This document shows, piece after piece, positions 42,970-53,240 of a stretch of DNA of 64,000 bases. Position numbers and translations under genes: made by a program. Position 1 is the first letter of the stretch. The number at the start of each line of letters is the position of its first letter. The notes beneath the pieces are model-generated. The model did no database searches. It worked only from the letters and a program-made list of their open reading frames with translations, and was not told where the DNA came from. The stretch covers positions 71,557,345 to 71,621,344 of the forward strand of contig NC_087065.1 of assembly GCF_963678635.1 (NCBI RefSeq). The letters run 5' to 3'. The stretch is from Symsagittifera roscoffensis. Lineage: Eukaryota; Xenacoelomorpha; Acoela; Convolutidae.

Positions 42970-44460
42970 ATTGCTTGTGTTTGAGGGCGCTTCAGCTTTG
43001 TGGAGTTCCGGAACTCCAAATCGAAGTTGCGTAGCGTCAAATATGGTGTGCCTCAAGGCGGAGTACTCTCGCCTATGTTACTCAATTTCTACATGAGCAA
43101 TCTGTTAGAGCCCTTCTCTGGTGTAAACGTTTTAACATATACCGACGATATCAATATACATACAAACATCTAACAGTGACATCGAACAGCTGAATTCATC
43201 AGCCTCGCCGTAATTGACAGAAGTGGAGGAATGGCTTACTTCAAAATAATCAACAATGTTCGCAGACAAATCATCATCGACATTTTTTATGAGTTGGAGC
43301 AAAGAAGATTGTTGAACAACAGCTATAAATTAGTGGTCAAACGATCCCCCCTGAAGACAACACCATATTTTTTGGGGGTAACATTTGACAGCAAGCTCAA
43401 TTTCTCACAACGCATCCTTACACATATGTGAAATTTCAAAAACGTAATAACTTCATTTAAATTCTGTCTGGTACTAATTGGAGTTGCTCAAATTGTTACT
43501 TACAAGGTCATTGGGTGCAATGTACTTAACTACGGAGTATCAATATCAACGCCAGCCAGTAGTAACACAATTTCCAGCCAGTAGTAACACAATTTCTACA
43601 TGAGCACTCTGTTAGAGCCCTTCTCTGGTATAAACCTTTTAACATATACCGACGATATCAATATACATACAAACATCTAACAGTGACATCGAACAGCTGA
43701 ATTCATCAGCCTCGCCGTAATTGACAGAAGTCGAGGAATGGCTTACTTCAAAAAAATCAACAATGTTCGCAGACAAATCATCATCGACATTTTTTATGAG
43801 TTGGAGCAAAGAAGATTGTTGAACAACAGCTATCAATTAGTGGTCAAACGATACCCCCTGAAGACGACACCAAATTTTTTGGGGGTAAAATTTGATAGCT
43901 AGCTCAATTTCTCACAACGCATCCTTACACATATGTGAAATTTCAAAAACGTAATAACTTCATTTAAATTCTGTCTGGTACTAATTGGAGTTGCTCAAAT
44001 TGTTACTTAGAAGGTCATTGGGTGCAATGTACTTAACTACGGAATATCAATATCAACGCCAGCCAGTAGTAACACAATTGGCACAATCTCCAGGTGAAGG
44101 AAAACATTGCTCTCAGAGCAATCAGTGGAAATGTGAAAATGGCTGAACCAAACATCAAGAGAAACGATTGAAGTAAAGCTTCCCAATGAGCTGATATCCT
44201 AGCAAATTTTAGTTGGCAGTCACCGTCCATATAGAACTGAACACCATATCAAACTTACGAGGGAGCCTAGACAGATCCACACAACACTGAAGGATGGCTT
44301 CGGCGATGAAATTGACTTGTTTCTTAGCGAAAACAAAGAAATCAACAGACAGTCAGATGGTTGGGACTCAAGAAAACCAGATTGAGAAAACTAAATGCTG
44401 CACAGAATAAAAGGAGTCGACTCAAAAAGACTGAACTGGAATAAGGGTACGGATCTACCC
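42970..44460 (+). pseudogene. Plus-strand Jockey-like RT remnant with an internal 507-bp duplication
   Basis: 'VEFRNSKSKLRSVKYGVPQG' with GVLSPMLLNFYMSNL and 'VLTYTDDINI' (catalytic pair T-D-D in place of Y/F-x-D-D) at 43000-43170, then 'VKRSPLKTTPYFLGVTFDSK' (43340). The C-terminal 'ENIALRAISGNVKMAEPN' lies near 44095, followed by 'TRLRKLNAAQN'-like ends. Stops interrupt it throughout. Confidence 0.7.
43084..44090 (+). repeat. Tandem duplication, about 507-bp unit
   Basis: 'aatttctacatgagca.tctg' starts unit 1 at 43084 and unit 2 at 43591, and both run through 'ccagccagtagtaacacaatt'. Units are over 95% identical, with the stop-containing RT sequence in both, so the duplication came after decay. 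Confidence 0.85.
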
Positions 44461-44924
44461 TATACTTATATAAAACTGCGCTTTTGTTCCCTTGGCTCTA
44501 TCAATACAAGTTTCTTCAAAAGTAGTTTTTATCATCAATAAGGCCGAGTACTCAGGCACTGTTCACCACTTGTATTGCGAGTGAGTTTATCTGCAGAAGA
44601 AAACTACCTCCCCTGGGTTCCTCTTTACAACTGACCAGTTTTTTACAAAAACTATTTTACAGTAAAAATCTCACTGCTAGCGCCGGCGACACCCTGAATT
44701 TCAAAAGCATTTGGTTGAAAATTATATCCAACATTAATTAAATCTCTATATTTGTCGAAATTTTGATCTCCCATATCAGCTGCGGCCGTTCCAGGGATAC
44801 AAACCGAGCTTACTGTGCTTATTCTACTAGGTGCTAGGGAGTCAGTCAACTACCGTTAAATACCACAGGAGCTTCTGATCTGTCCTGTGGAGGTGTCGTT
44901 GCTCTAAAAAAGAAAACATGTGAG

Positions 44925-45250
44925 TCGAGGCGAGACTTTCCTTCATAAGGGCATTCAATTTTGAATGCCTAGAGAATATCCTTGCCTTTTTGAGAAAAGA
45001 TAGGCCAACCCATCCCTCTTCGGTTACATCTTTTCTATATGCATCTGTTTTTCAGAAAACTTTGAACCTACGAGTCCAATTGCGATTCTAAGCTGCTGAT
45101 TCGACAGTTTCAAACTTAGAGTCTTATACGGTATGACATTCAATCATTGAGATCCGATTTTATCCTGGTATGCATTGAACCTTTGTAGATCAGTAGGTTC
45201 TAGTTTCAAAATAATTCGGGAAATTTCTTTTGTGCCAGTCGGTCATATTT
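44925..45250 (-). pseudogene. Copy of the C-terminal end of the 39557-41930 RT family
   Basis: 'cttcataagggcattcaattttgaatgcctagaga' and the following 300 bases match 39635-39920 at about 75-80% identity with indels: a second, independent 3' fragment of the same family. Confidence 0.7.
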
Positions 45251-45459
45251 GGAAGTTTGACCTTGAGAGAAGCAAAAAACACTTGATTTTGGAGTGAAAT
45301 TTAATTTTTTTCAAAAATTCGAATGGAGCCTGTCATGCACGATTTTCTCGCGATAACTGAAAGTCTAAAAAGAGAATTCAGAACAATCGAGTGACAATCG
45401 CGGGAAAGTTGCAAGATAAATCAGTAGGAAATTGCTATTCGCAATTTCCGTCACAGTAA

Positions 45460-47571
45460 TAATCTAGAGTAGAGCTGTCCCATTTGAAACAGAAAGAAGC
45501 GTATTCCAACGAACTGGATTATTGTGACTTGACTGGATTATGATTCTAAACTGGACTAGAGTGAACCTTCAGTGGGAAGGTGGACAGCTTGAGTGTCCCA
45601 ATGGTTCACGAGAAACTACAGTCTAGAGTACAAACTTAATCTTGTTGTTAAAACTGACAAATATTAAACTCATTCTAGTTACATTATTTAATTCTCGAGT
45701 TAATTACCGACTGAAGTACTTCCCTTTCTTGAGCGTGCTACAATGTGAGTATTAATTTAAATTTCTAGAGTGTGTTTTATAATTGTTATGTTGAGGTAAG
45801 GCGAGTTTTAGGTTGATCCATCTGAAATGGATCAAAGTTCCACTGTCTAATAAAAAGTAACTTAACGGATTGTTCCGACCCGGTTTTTAACGGCGTTCAT
45901 GTATTTTGGGTATCTAGAGACCTAGGTATGGGGACGTTCTTAATTCTAGAGTGGGGGGATATTTTAGTAGTAGCCTTTAAGCTATAACGGGTCGTAGTCT
46001 CATGTCACAAACGAACCGAATTGGCTCCGACTGATTTGAGGTAGAAAAACACAAGAGATAGTGTCCCTGACTCTTGAGCCAATGGTTATAGGGCCTATTT
46101 TTCTTAAACCTCATGTGTGACTGCAGTAGACGAATGTTACATAGTGTTTTTATGGCGCTCCTGGGTGTTTACGACATCAAGACTACGGAGTCGAACCCAC
46201 TTGAGACAACTTCGGGCTGAATGCCCATTCTAGAGTACCGGTGGTACGGTTCGACAGGAACGTGCAAACCTTCCGGTTGTACCGTGATAGCTTTTTAAGA
46301 AAACTCGAAAAAAAATTCCTGGTACGCTCTCCGAACGAGGCTTAGCTAACCGAGTAAAGGGGGGCAACTAGCGGGACAAAAACACGAGCAAAAAGACAAA
46401 AAGCAATACAAAAACCAAAAAAAAATAGAAAAAGGAACAAAAACCATAAAAGGAAAAAAGACAGTGACTTTGACACCAGATTAGTTGGATCAAACCTTTA
46501 TATTAATTAAATAGTATACCCATACTGTTTTACAAGTTCGATCGTTTCGATCAACCTAGTAATTTAACCTAGTAACCTTAATAAAGAGCCCGAGTGTGGG
46601 GCGTTGTCAAGGGTTTTCAGATAGCTTGGAACTTAGCTGGACAACAAGGAGACTTGACTGGAAGAGGTGACCAGCCGAGTGGGAAAGTGGTTCAGGAGCA
46701 CTTGAGCTGAACCGATAGGAGACTCGACTGGAAGAGGTGACCAGTCGAGTGGGAAAGTAGCCAAGAAGGATTTGGCAGTTCTCGAGTTCTCAAGTTGGGC
46801 AGAACGGGTATCGTTAAGATTCACATTACATTATAGGAAATAAGTGTAAAATTGGATAAGCGACATCCCCCGGTTTTGAGAAACGTTTTTACTTGAGCAG
46901 GCCTGGAGACAGGTCTACGGTTTCTCTTGAGAGGTTTAGCACCCGGCGCTTAAGGTAATTTTTAGGCTTAAGAAGGGGGGCTAGAAAGGGGGGAGGTTAG
47001 AAGGGGGGCTGGTTAGGTTAGAGGTTGGCGGCTGTAAATTGTAAAAAGGGGGGAAATTAGAGTAACTAATTAGTCGACATCGTTGATTTAGTTACATTAG
47101 TCATTAACACGCGTTGGTAATAATAAGTGGATATCGAAATTTGAACTTGAGTTAAGAGAGGTACCCTGGTCGGATTGGTAGGGGGGAACGGACGTAGACA
47201 ATTCTGGTGATACCCAATAAGATTATTAGTTGGGGGGAGGAAAACGCGTGGCAATTAGGTACCAGACAAAATTTTTTTTCGACAAAAGGTAGACATTGGT
47301 CACCTTTAAATTTTAGGTGGGCTCATCTTTCCGTTTTTATTATTTTTTCTAGCTTGGATTTTTGTTGCATTTTGGTGAGGATTTGTGTTTAGTTTTTATA
47401 CGAACAGGTGATCACAAGATACCTGCGCACAGGTTTTGGTCTCAAGTTGCTTGGAACATTGAAAGAGAGGTAATTAAAAAGAAATAAGAAAAAGAGGGGT
47501 CAGCATTTGGCTTTTAAGAGAGGGCTTTTGGGAAAATTTTACTAGAGCTTGAGTGGTGGCACAAGGTGCAG
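45460..47571 (+). other. Element 2 leader and probable LTR region, non-coding
   Basis: No frame above noise. It contains two direct repeats of about 45 bp ('ggagact.gactggaagaggtgaccag') at 46648-46692 and 46721-46766, and many 'tctagag' or 'cttgag' words. The 5' LTR and primer site should lie here; candidates starting 'tggcgctcctggg' (46152) or 'tggtacgctctcc' (46319) cannot be decided. Confidence 0.5.
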
Positions 47572-47632
47572 TGAATCAAGAAGTCCCCATAACGAAGAAG
47601 AAAGAGGTCCCACCGCTCAGACACTTGTCAAC

Positions 47633-48437
47633 AGTCTTGGGACAGTGCCAAAGAAGTCTTGGGACAGAGCAGTCTGGGGACAGTCTTGGGACGGTGCAGT
47701 CCTGGGACAGTGTTGGACCAGAACATTCTTGATACAGTCTTGGGACAGTGGTCTTGGGACAGTGGTCTTGGGACAGTGGTCTTGGGACAGTGGTCTTGGG
47801 ACAGTGGTCTTGGGACAAGGGTCTTGGGACAGGGTCTTGGGACAGTGGTCTTGGGACAGGGTCCTGGGACAAGGGTCTTGGGACAGGGTCTTGGGACAAG
47901 GGTCTTGGGACAGTGGTCTTGGGACAGTGGTCTTGGGACAAGGGTCTTGGGACAGGGTCTTGGGACAAGGGTCTTGGGACAGTGGTCTTGGGACAGTAGT
48001 CTTGGGACACTAGCCTTGGAATAGTAGTCTTGGGACAGTAGTCTTGGGACACTAGCCTTGGGACAGTAGTCTTGGGACACTAACCTTGGGACACTAGCCT
48101 TGGGACAGTAGTCTTGGGACACTAGCCTTGGGACAGTAGTCTTGGGACACTAGCCTTATACACTGGCCTTGGGACAGTAGTCTTGGGACACTAGCCTTGG
48201 GACAGTAGTCTTGGGACACTAGCCTTGGGACAGTAGTCTTGGGACACTAGTCTTGGGACACTAGTCTTGGGACACTAGCCTTGGGACAGTAGCCTTGGGA
48301 TAGTACTCTCAGGACAAGGGTCTTGGGACACTGACGAAGTACTGGGACAGTACCGAACAGTCTTGGGACAGTAGAAAGAAGCCTGGGACGGTACAAAGAA
48401 GAGTAGGGACGGTAACTGGAAGTCTTAGGACGGTATA
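47633..48437 (+). repeat. 14-bp tandem array, copy 1
   Basis: Units 'gtcttgggacagtg', with variants 'gtcttgggacaagg', 'gtcttgggacagg' and the pair 'gtcttgggacactagccttgggacagta' (28 bp), repeated more than 45 times, degenerating after 48300. Because 14 is not a multiple of 3 and the unit has no stop, all frames look open on both strands. I regard it as non-coding leader. Confidence 0.95.
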
Positions 48438-48661
48438 AAAATTGAAGTAAAATTACAATAAGTGTTTGAGACAGATTTAAAACAGAACAACACTAGTCGG
48501 AACCCGGTACGGTTGGGACCACAAATAAAGAAATTTTCAAGAAAGGTTTTTATCACGTTGTATATTTCTTTTTAAAATTCTTTTTCACAAAAGATTTTAT
48601 TCGTAGAATAGAATTGTGTATATAATAATATTGTAAATACGATCAATTGTAAATAGAAATA

Positions 48662-49219
48662 ATGAGACGGAGTAGGGTACCGGTGCTAGAAAAAAGGTCA
48701 AGTGGATCAAACACGAAATATAACTCGTCGCTCCGCGGAACGACATCAAGGGGCCCAGACAAAACAAAAGATAACTTTTCAGTTAGCATGGTCAACACGA
48801 GGAGTGGCACCGAGAGCAAGACGCGAGAAGATGCGAGGGAAAAACAGGTGGAGCCCACAATCGAAATCGACCTAGAGACACCAGGCCAGAGCGTAGATGA
48901 AGTGGAGAAAAAGACAACGGAATCCACACCGATGCCCCATATGGAAGATCAAAATCCAAAAACCGTGGAGTTTTCGCCGATAGACGCGTTGGAAGACACA
49001 ACAGGCAATACCCGAGAAACGGTGAAAGATGACTCTCAAGTAAATGGTCGGAATGAAATCAAAAGACAACACGGCCGAAGAATCACAGACTGGAAGAGCA
49101 CGAACATTTGGGACAGTGAGCACGAAGGCGACAGAAGCCGACCCAAAGGAAGAACAGGCCAGAACAGAAGAGGCAGCCAAAAACAAGACAACGGCTGTTC
49201 AGGAAACAGCTGCTCTTGA
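48662..49219 (+). CDS. Element 2 Gag N-terminal frame, copy 1
   Basis: 185 codons, or from the second ATG at 48788 (MVNTRSGTESKTRE...), which is the more typical start. Charged, Glu/Lys/Thr-rich, no known domain. It overlaps the main gag frame (49044) by 176 bases in another frame; the two are probably one Gag separated by a frame change near 49040-49100 that both duplicate copies share. Alternatively it is a real separate small ORF. Confidence 0.5.
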   Translation: MRRSRVPVLEKRSSGSNTKYNSSLRGTTSRGPDKTKDNFSVSMVNTRSGTESKTREDAREKQVEPTIEIDLETPGQSVDEVEKKTTESTPMPHMEDQNPKTVEFSPIDALEDTTGNTRETVKDDSQVNGRNEIKRQHGRRITDWKSTNIWDSEHEGDRSRPKGRTGQNRRGSQKQDNGCSGNSCS

Positions 49220-50432
49220 GCTTGGCGACCTGATGACAAAGCTAAATCAGATCGACAAAAAACTAAAGTATAGTGAGGAAGATAGAAACCTGATAAAGAA
49301 GGAGTTAAAATACAACAAACACGAATATCTGGATAGTCATTTTAACCTGGCTAAGGCGACAGACGAGAGACTCCAGCAGATGTCGGACAAGGTAGATGCC
49401 ACCAATGAAGAACGAGATAAGAACATCAAAAAAGATATGCAACAGTTGAAAAACCGATATGATGACGTCAACAGCCAATTGAGTAGCCTGGAAAAGAGAA
49501 TGGACATAATGAACAGGAATCAGGCCGAAAGTTCGAGTGCAATACAGGCGAACTTGGATGCAATCTTGAGAAATTCTACCTCACAAGAAAGACCGGCAGT
49601 GGATCGCACGCAAGGCACCAGAGTTGACTTTGTGGAACCACAAAGGAACAAACGGCAATCGACACCGTTGCCTTTAAACAGGGATGCGGTAAGCATAGCA
49701 CCAACGGTTGCTAAAACAATCATGAAAAATGGAACATCAAACACAACGAGTGGTCCGGGGGACTCGACAGCTAGCAGCAACGCAGGTCCGGATGCCATGA
49801 CGTGGGCAAGCACTTGGGAGATGATGAACAGGACTCTAGAGGCCTTCGCCACGAGGAACACTAACTCGAGCGATAGGAGAGACGGAAAATCAAGAAAAAC
49901 TTTCAAGAAGCCAAAAGAATTCAAAGACGATTCAGATGGATGCATTGACACGTGGGTGGAAGTGATGAGATTACATCTAGAGCAGGATAACTTAAATGAT
50001 GAAAGGCAAGCATGCACAGCCATACTCAGCAACCTGGAAGGCACGGCATTGAAATGCGTGGTTGCAAAGAAAGAAGAAGAACGCGACAACGCGGACAAAA
50101 TCTTCGAAATATTGCTGAATCGATTCGGATCAGGCATGAAGGGTCACCAAGCGATGATGCGATTTGAAAAGAGAAGGCAGAGGGACGACGAGTCAATTGA
50201 TCGGTTCCTAGATGAACTCGAGAGCTTGAGAAGAAGGAGTGACCCGGAGGAGTCGACAAACAGAAGAAACTTGAATCAAGAAGTCCCCATAACGAAGAAG
50301 AAAGAGGTCCCACCGCTCAGACACTTGTCAACAGTCTTGGGACAGTGCCAAAGAAGTCTTGGGACAGAGCAGTCTGGGGACAGTCTTGGGACGGTGCAGT
50401 CCTGGGACAGTGTTGGACCAGAACATTCTTGA
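49044..50432 (+). pseudogene. gag: Element 2 Gag, copy 1, truncated by the duplication junction
   Basis: Same as the 51744 frame up to 'STNRRN', then runs into copy 2 of the leader at 50272 and stops at 50432 after about 54 codons of unrelated leader sequence. It therefore lacks the last third of the capsid domain and cannot lead into pol. Confidence 0.85.
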
Positions 50433-51137
50433 TACAGTCTTGGGACAGTGGTCTTGGGACAGTGGTCTTGGGACAGTGGTCTTGGGACAGTGGTCTTGGG
50501 ACAGCGGTCTTGGGACAAGGGTCTTGGGACAGGGTCTTGGGACAGTGGTCTTGGGACAGGGTCCTGGGACAAGGGTCTTGGGACAGGGTCTTGGGACAAG
50601 GGTCTTGGGACAGTGGTCTTGGGACAAGGGTCTTGGGACAAGGGTCTTGGGACAGGGTCTTGGGACATGGGTCTTGGGACAAGGGTCTTGGGACAGTAGT
50701 CTTGGGACACTAGCCTTGGAATAGTAGTCTTGGGACAGTAGTCTTGGGACACTAGCCTTGGGACAGTAGTCTTGGGACACTAACCTTGGGACACTAGCCT
50801 TGGGACAGTAGTCTTGGGACACTAGCCTTGGGACAGTAGTCTTGGGACTCTAGCCTTATACACTGGCCTTGGGACAGTAGTCTTGGGACACTAGCCTTGG
50901 GACAGTAGTCTTGGGACACTAGCCTTGGGACAGTAGTCTTGGGACACTAGTCTTGGGACACTAGTCTTGGGACACTAGCCTTGGGACAGTAGCCTTGGGA
51001 TAGTACTCTCAGGACAAGGGTCTTGGGACACTGACGAAGTACTGGGACAGTACCGAACAGTCTTGGGACAGTAGAAAGAAGCCTGGGACGGTACAAAGAA
51101 GAGTAGGGACGGTAACTGGAAGTCTTAGGACGGTATA
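50333..51137 (+). repeat. 14-bp tandem array, copy 2
   Basis: Copy of 47633-48437 at +2700 with the same number of units. Differences are single substitutions, such as 'cagtgg' to 'caaggg', which change unit type without changing length. Confidence 0.95.
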
Positions 51138-51361
51138 AAAATTGAAGTAAAATTACAATAAGTGTTTGAGACAGATTTAAAACAGAACAACACTAGTCGG
51201 AACCCGGTACGGTTGGGACCACAAATAAAGAAAGTTTCAAGAAAGGTTTTTATCACGTTGTATATTTCTTTTTAAAATTCTTTTTCACAAAAGATTTTAT
51301 TCGTAGAATAGAATTGTGTATATAATAATATTGTAAATACGATCAATTGTAAATAGAAATA

Positions 51362-51919
51362 ATGAGACGGAGTAGGGTACCGGTGCTAGAAAAAAGGTCA
51401 AGTGGATCAAACACGAAATATAACTCGTCGCTCCGCGGAACGACATCAAGGGGCCCAGGCAAAACAAAAGATAACTTTTCAGTTAGCATGGTCAACACGA
51501 GGAGTGGCACCGAGAGCAAGACGCGAGAAGATGCGAGGGAAAAACAGGTGGAGCCCACAATCGAAATCGACCTAGAGACACCAGACCAGAGCGTAGATGA
51601 AGTGGAGAAAAAGACAACGGAATCCACACCGATGCCCCATATGGAAGATCAAAATCCAAAAACCGTGGAGTTTTCGCCGATAGACGCGTTGGAAGACACA
51701 ACAGGCAATACCCGAGAAACGGTGAAAGATGACTCTCAAGTAAATGGTCGGAATGAAATCAAAAGACAACACGGCCGAAGAATCACAGACTGGAAGAGCA
51801 CGAACATTTGGGACAGTGAGCACGAAGGCGACAGAAGCCGACCCAAAGGAAGAACAGGCCAGAACAGAAGAGGCAGCCAAAAACAAGACAACGGCTGTTC
51901 AGGAAACAGCTGCTCTTGA
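51362..51919 (+). CDS. Element 2 Gag N-terminal frame, copy 2
   Basis: As 48662-49219, with the changes D to G (GPGK) and G to D (PDQSV). It precedes the gag copy that is connected to pol, so this is the copy that would be used if the element were expressed. Confidence 0.5.
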   Translation: MRRSRVPVLEKRSSGSNTKYNSSLRGTTSRGPGKTKDNFSVSMVNTRSGTESKTREDAREKQVEPTIEIDLETPDQSVDEVEKKTTESTPMPHMEDQNPKTVEFSPIDALEDTTGNTRETVKDDSQVNGRNEIKRQHGRRITDWKSTNIWDSEHEGDRSRPKGRTGQNRRGSQKQDNGCSGNSCS

Positions 51920-53162
51920 GCTTGGCGACCTGATGACAAAGCTAAATCAGATCGACAAAAAACTAAAGTATAGTGAGGAAGATAGAAACCTGATAAAGAA
52001 GGAGTTAAAATACAACAAACACGAATATCTGGATAGTCATTTTAACCTGGCTAAGGCGACAGACGAGAGACTCCAGCAGATGTCGGACAAGGTAGATGCC
52101 ACCAATGAAGAACGAGATAAGAACATCAAAAAAGATATGCAACAGTTGAAAAACCGATATGATGACGTCAACAGCCAATTAGGTAGCCTGGAAAAGAGAA
52201 TGGACATAATGAACAGGAATCAGGCCGAAAGTTCGAGTGCAATACAGGCGAAGTTGGATGCAATCTTGAGAAAATCTACCTCACAAGAAAGACCGGCAGT
52301 GGATCGCACGCAAGGCACCAGAGTTGACTTTGTGGAACCACAAAGGAACAAACGGCAATCAACACCGGTGCCTTTAAACAGGGATGCGGTAAGCATAGCA
52401 CCAACGGTTGCTAAAATAATCATGAAAAATGGAACATCAAACACAACGAGTGGTCCGGGGGACTCGACAGCTAGCAGCAACGCAGGTCCGGATGCCATGA
52501 CGTGGGCAAGCACTTGGGAGATGATGAACAGGACTCTAGAGGCCTTCGCCACGAGGAACACTAACTCGAGCGATAAGAGAGACGGAAAATCAAGAAAAAC
52601 TTTCAAGAAGCCAAAAGAATTCAAAGACGATTCAGATGGATGCATTGACACGTGGGTGGAAGTGATGAGATTACATCTAGAGCAGAATAACTTAAATGAT
52701 GAAAGGCAAGCATGCACAGCCATACTCAGCAACCTGGAAGGAACGGCATTGAAATGCGTGGTTGCAAAGAAAGAAGAAGAACGCGACACCGCGGACAAAA
52801 TCTTCGAAATATTGCTGAATCGATTCGGATCAGGCATGAAGGGTCACCAAGCGATGATGCGATTTGAAAAGAGAAGGCAGAGGGACGACGAGTCAATTGA
52901 TCGGTTCCTAGATGACCTCGAGAGCTTGAGAAGAAGGAGTGACCCGGAGGAGTCGACAAACAGAAGAAACTTTAGCATTGCCTCGAAGTTCATTGATGGG
53001 GTAAAAAGTGATGACTTAAGAACAATGTTAGCAACATACTACACATTGTCGAAGGACAACGCACCGACCCCAGAAGAAATGAGACAGAAATCGAGGGAAT
53101 ACATGCTGATGAAACCCAAGAAATACTCATATTCAGAAAACAGGAACACGCAAGTGGCTTAA
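51744..53162 (+). CDS. gag: Element 2 Gag, copy 2 (complete capsid)
   Basis: 472 codons. A long coiled-coil region lies at residues about 60-165 (LGDLMTKLNQIDKKLKYSEE..., with repeated Lys/Glu heptads) and a Ser/Thr/Asn-rich linker at about 180-270. A retrotransposon Gag capsid domain (about 290-460) includes 'FKKPKEFKDDSDGCIDTWVE', 'ILSNLEGTALKCVV', 'IFEILLNRFGSGM' and 'SIDRFLDDLESLRRR'. It ends at TAA 53160; the zinc-knuckle sequence follows just downstream in the -1 frame, so a frame change joins gag and pol here. Confidence 0.88.
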   Translation: MVGMKSKDNTAEESQTGRARTFGTVSTKATEADPKEEQARTEEAAKNKTTAVQETAALELGDLMTKLNQIDKKLKYSEEDRNLIKKELKYNKHEYLDSHFNLAKATDERLQQMSDKVDATNEERDKNIKKDMQQLKNRYDDVNSQLGSLEKRMDIMNRNQAESSSAIQAKLDAILRKSTSQERPAVDRTQGTRVDFVEPQRNKRQSTPVPLNRDAVSIAPTVAKIIMKNGTSNTTSGPGDSTASSNAGPDAMTWASTWEMMNRTLEAFATRNTNSSDKRDGKSRKTFKKPKEFKDDSDGCIDTWVEVMRLHLEQNNLNDERQACTAILSNLEGTALKCVVAKKEEERDTADKIFEILLNRFGSGMKGHQAMMRFEKRRQRDDESIDRFLDDLESLRRRSDPEESTNRRNFSIASKFIDGVKSDDLRTMLATYYTLSKDNAPTPEEMRQKSREYMLMKPKKYSYSENRNTQVA

Positions 53163-53164
53163 TC

Positions 53165-53240
53165 ATCAAGATAGGCGCAAGATGCTTCTTCTGTAACCAG
53201 GAGGGGCACTTCAGAATGGATTTTCCCTTGTTCTGGGAAG
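53165..53240 (+). other. Zinc-knuckle sequence between gag and pol, last Cys changed
   Basis: In the pol frame the bases read ARCFFCNQEGHFRMDFP: C-x2-C-x4-H-x4-F. The fourth ligand of the CCHC knuckle is Phe (TTT) where Cys is expected. It starts before the ATG at 53216 and continues into the protease frame. Confidence 0.75.

Larger units (their letters stand above)
47572..50271 (+). repeat. 2700-bp tandem duplication, copy 1
   Basis: Starts 'tgaatcaagaagtccccata' and runs through the 14-bp array, leader and most of gag. It is followed directly by copy 2 with a constant offset of exactly 2700 bases and no net indel. About 1% of bases differ. Copy 1 gag is cut at the junction. Confidence 0.95.
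50272..52971 (+). repeat. 2700-bp tandem duplication, copy 2
   Basis: Second unit; its gag continues into the true downstream sequence at 52972. It differs from copy 1 by scattered substitutions, many of them amino-acid changing (for example Ser/Gly, Asn/Lys and Glu/Asp changes in gag). Confidence 0.95.

Noticed and set aside
45700-46600. Search for the 5' LTR of element 2
   Set aside because: No second LTR copy is inside the window, so boundaries and primer site cannot be fixed; only tentative TGG-starting candidates were seen.
47549-48122. Overlapping open frames on both strands in the 14-bp array (Gly/Leu/Trp/Asp- or Pro/Ser/Gln-rich)
   Set aside because: Produced by a stop-free 14-bp unit read in every frame; no start context, conservation or domain.
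49520-50137. 205-codon minus-strand frame opposite gag (also 52220-52837)
   Set aside because: Mirror of the real gag frame with biased codons; Leu/Ser-rich shadow with no domain.
50276-50822. Same frames in the second array copy
   Set aside because: Exact consequence of the 2700-bp duplication.
47633-51137. CRISPR-like regularity of short repeats
   Set aside because: Units are head-to-tail with no spacers, in a eukaryotic retroelement leader.
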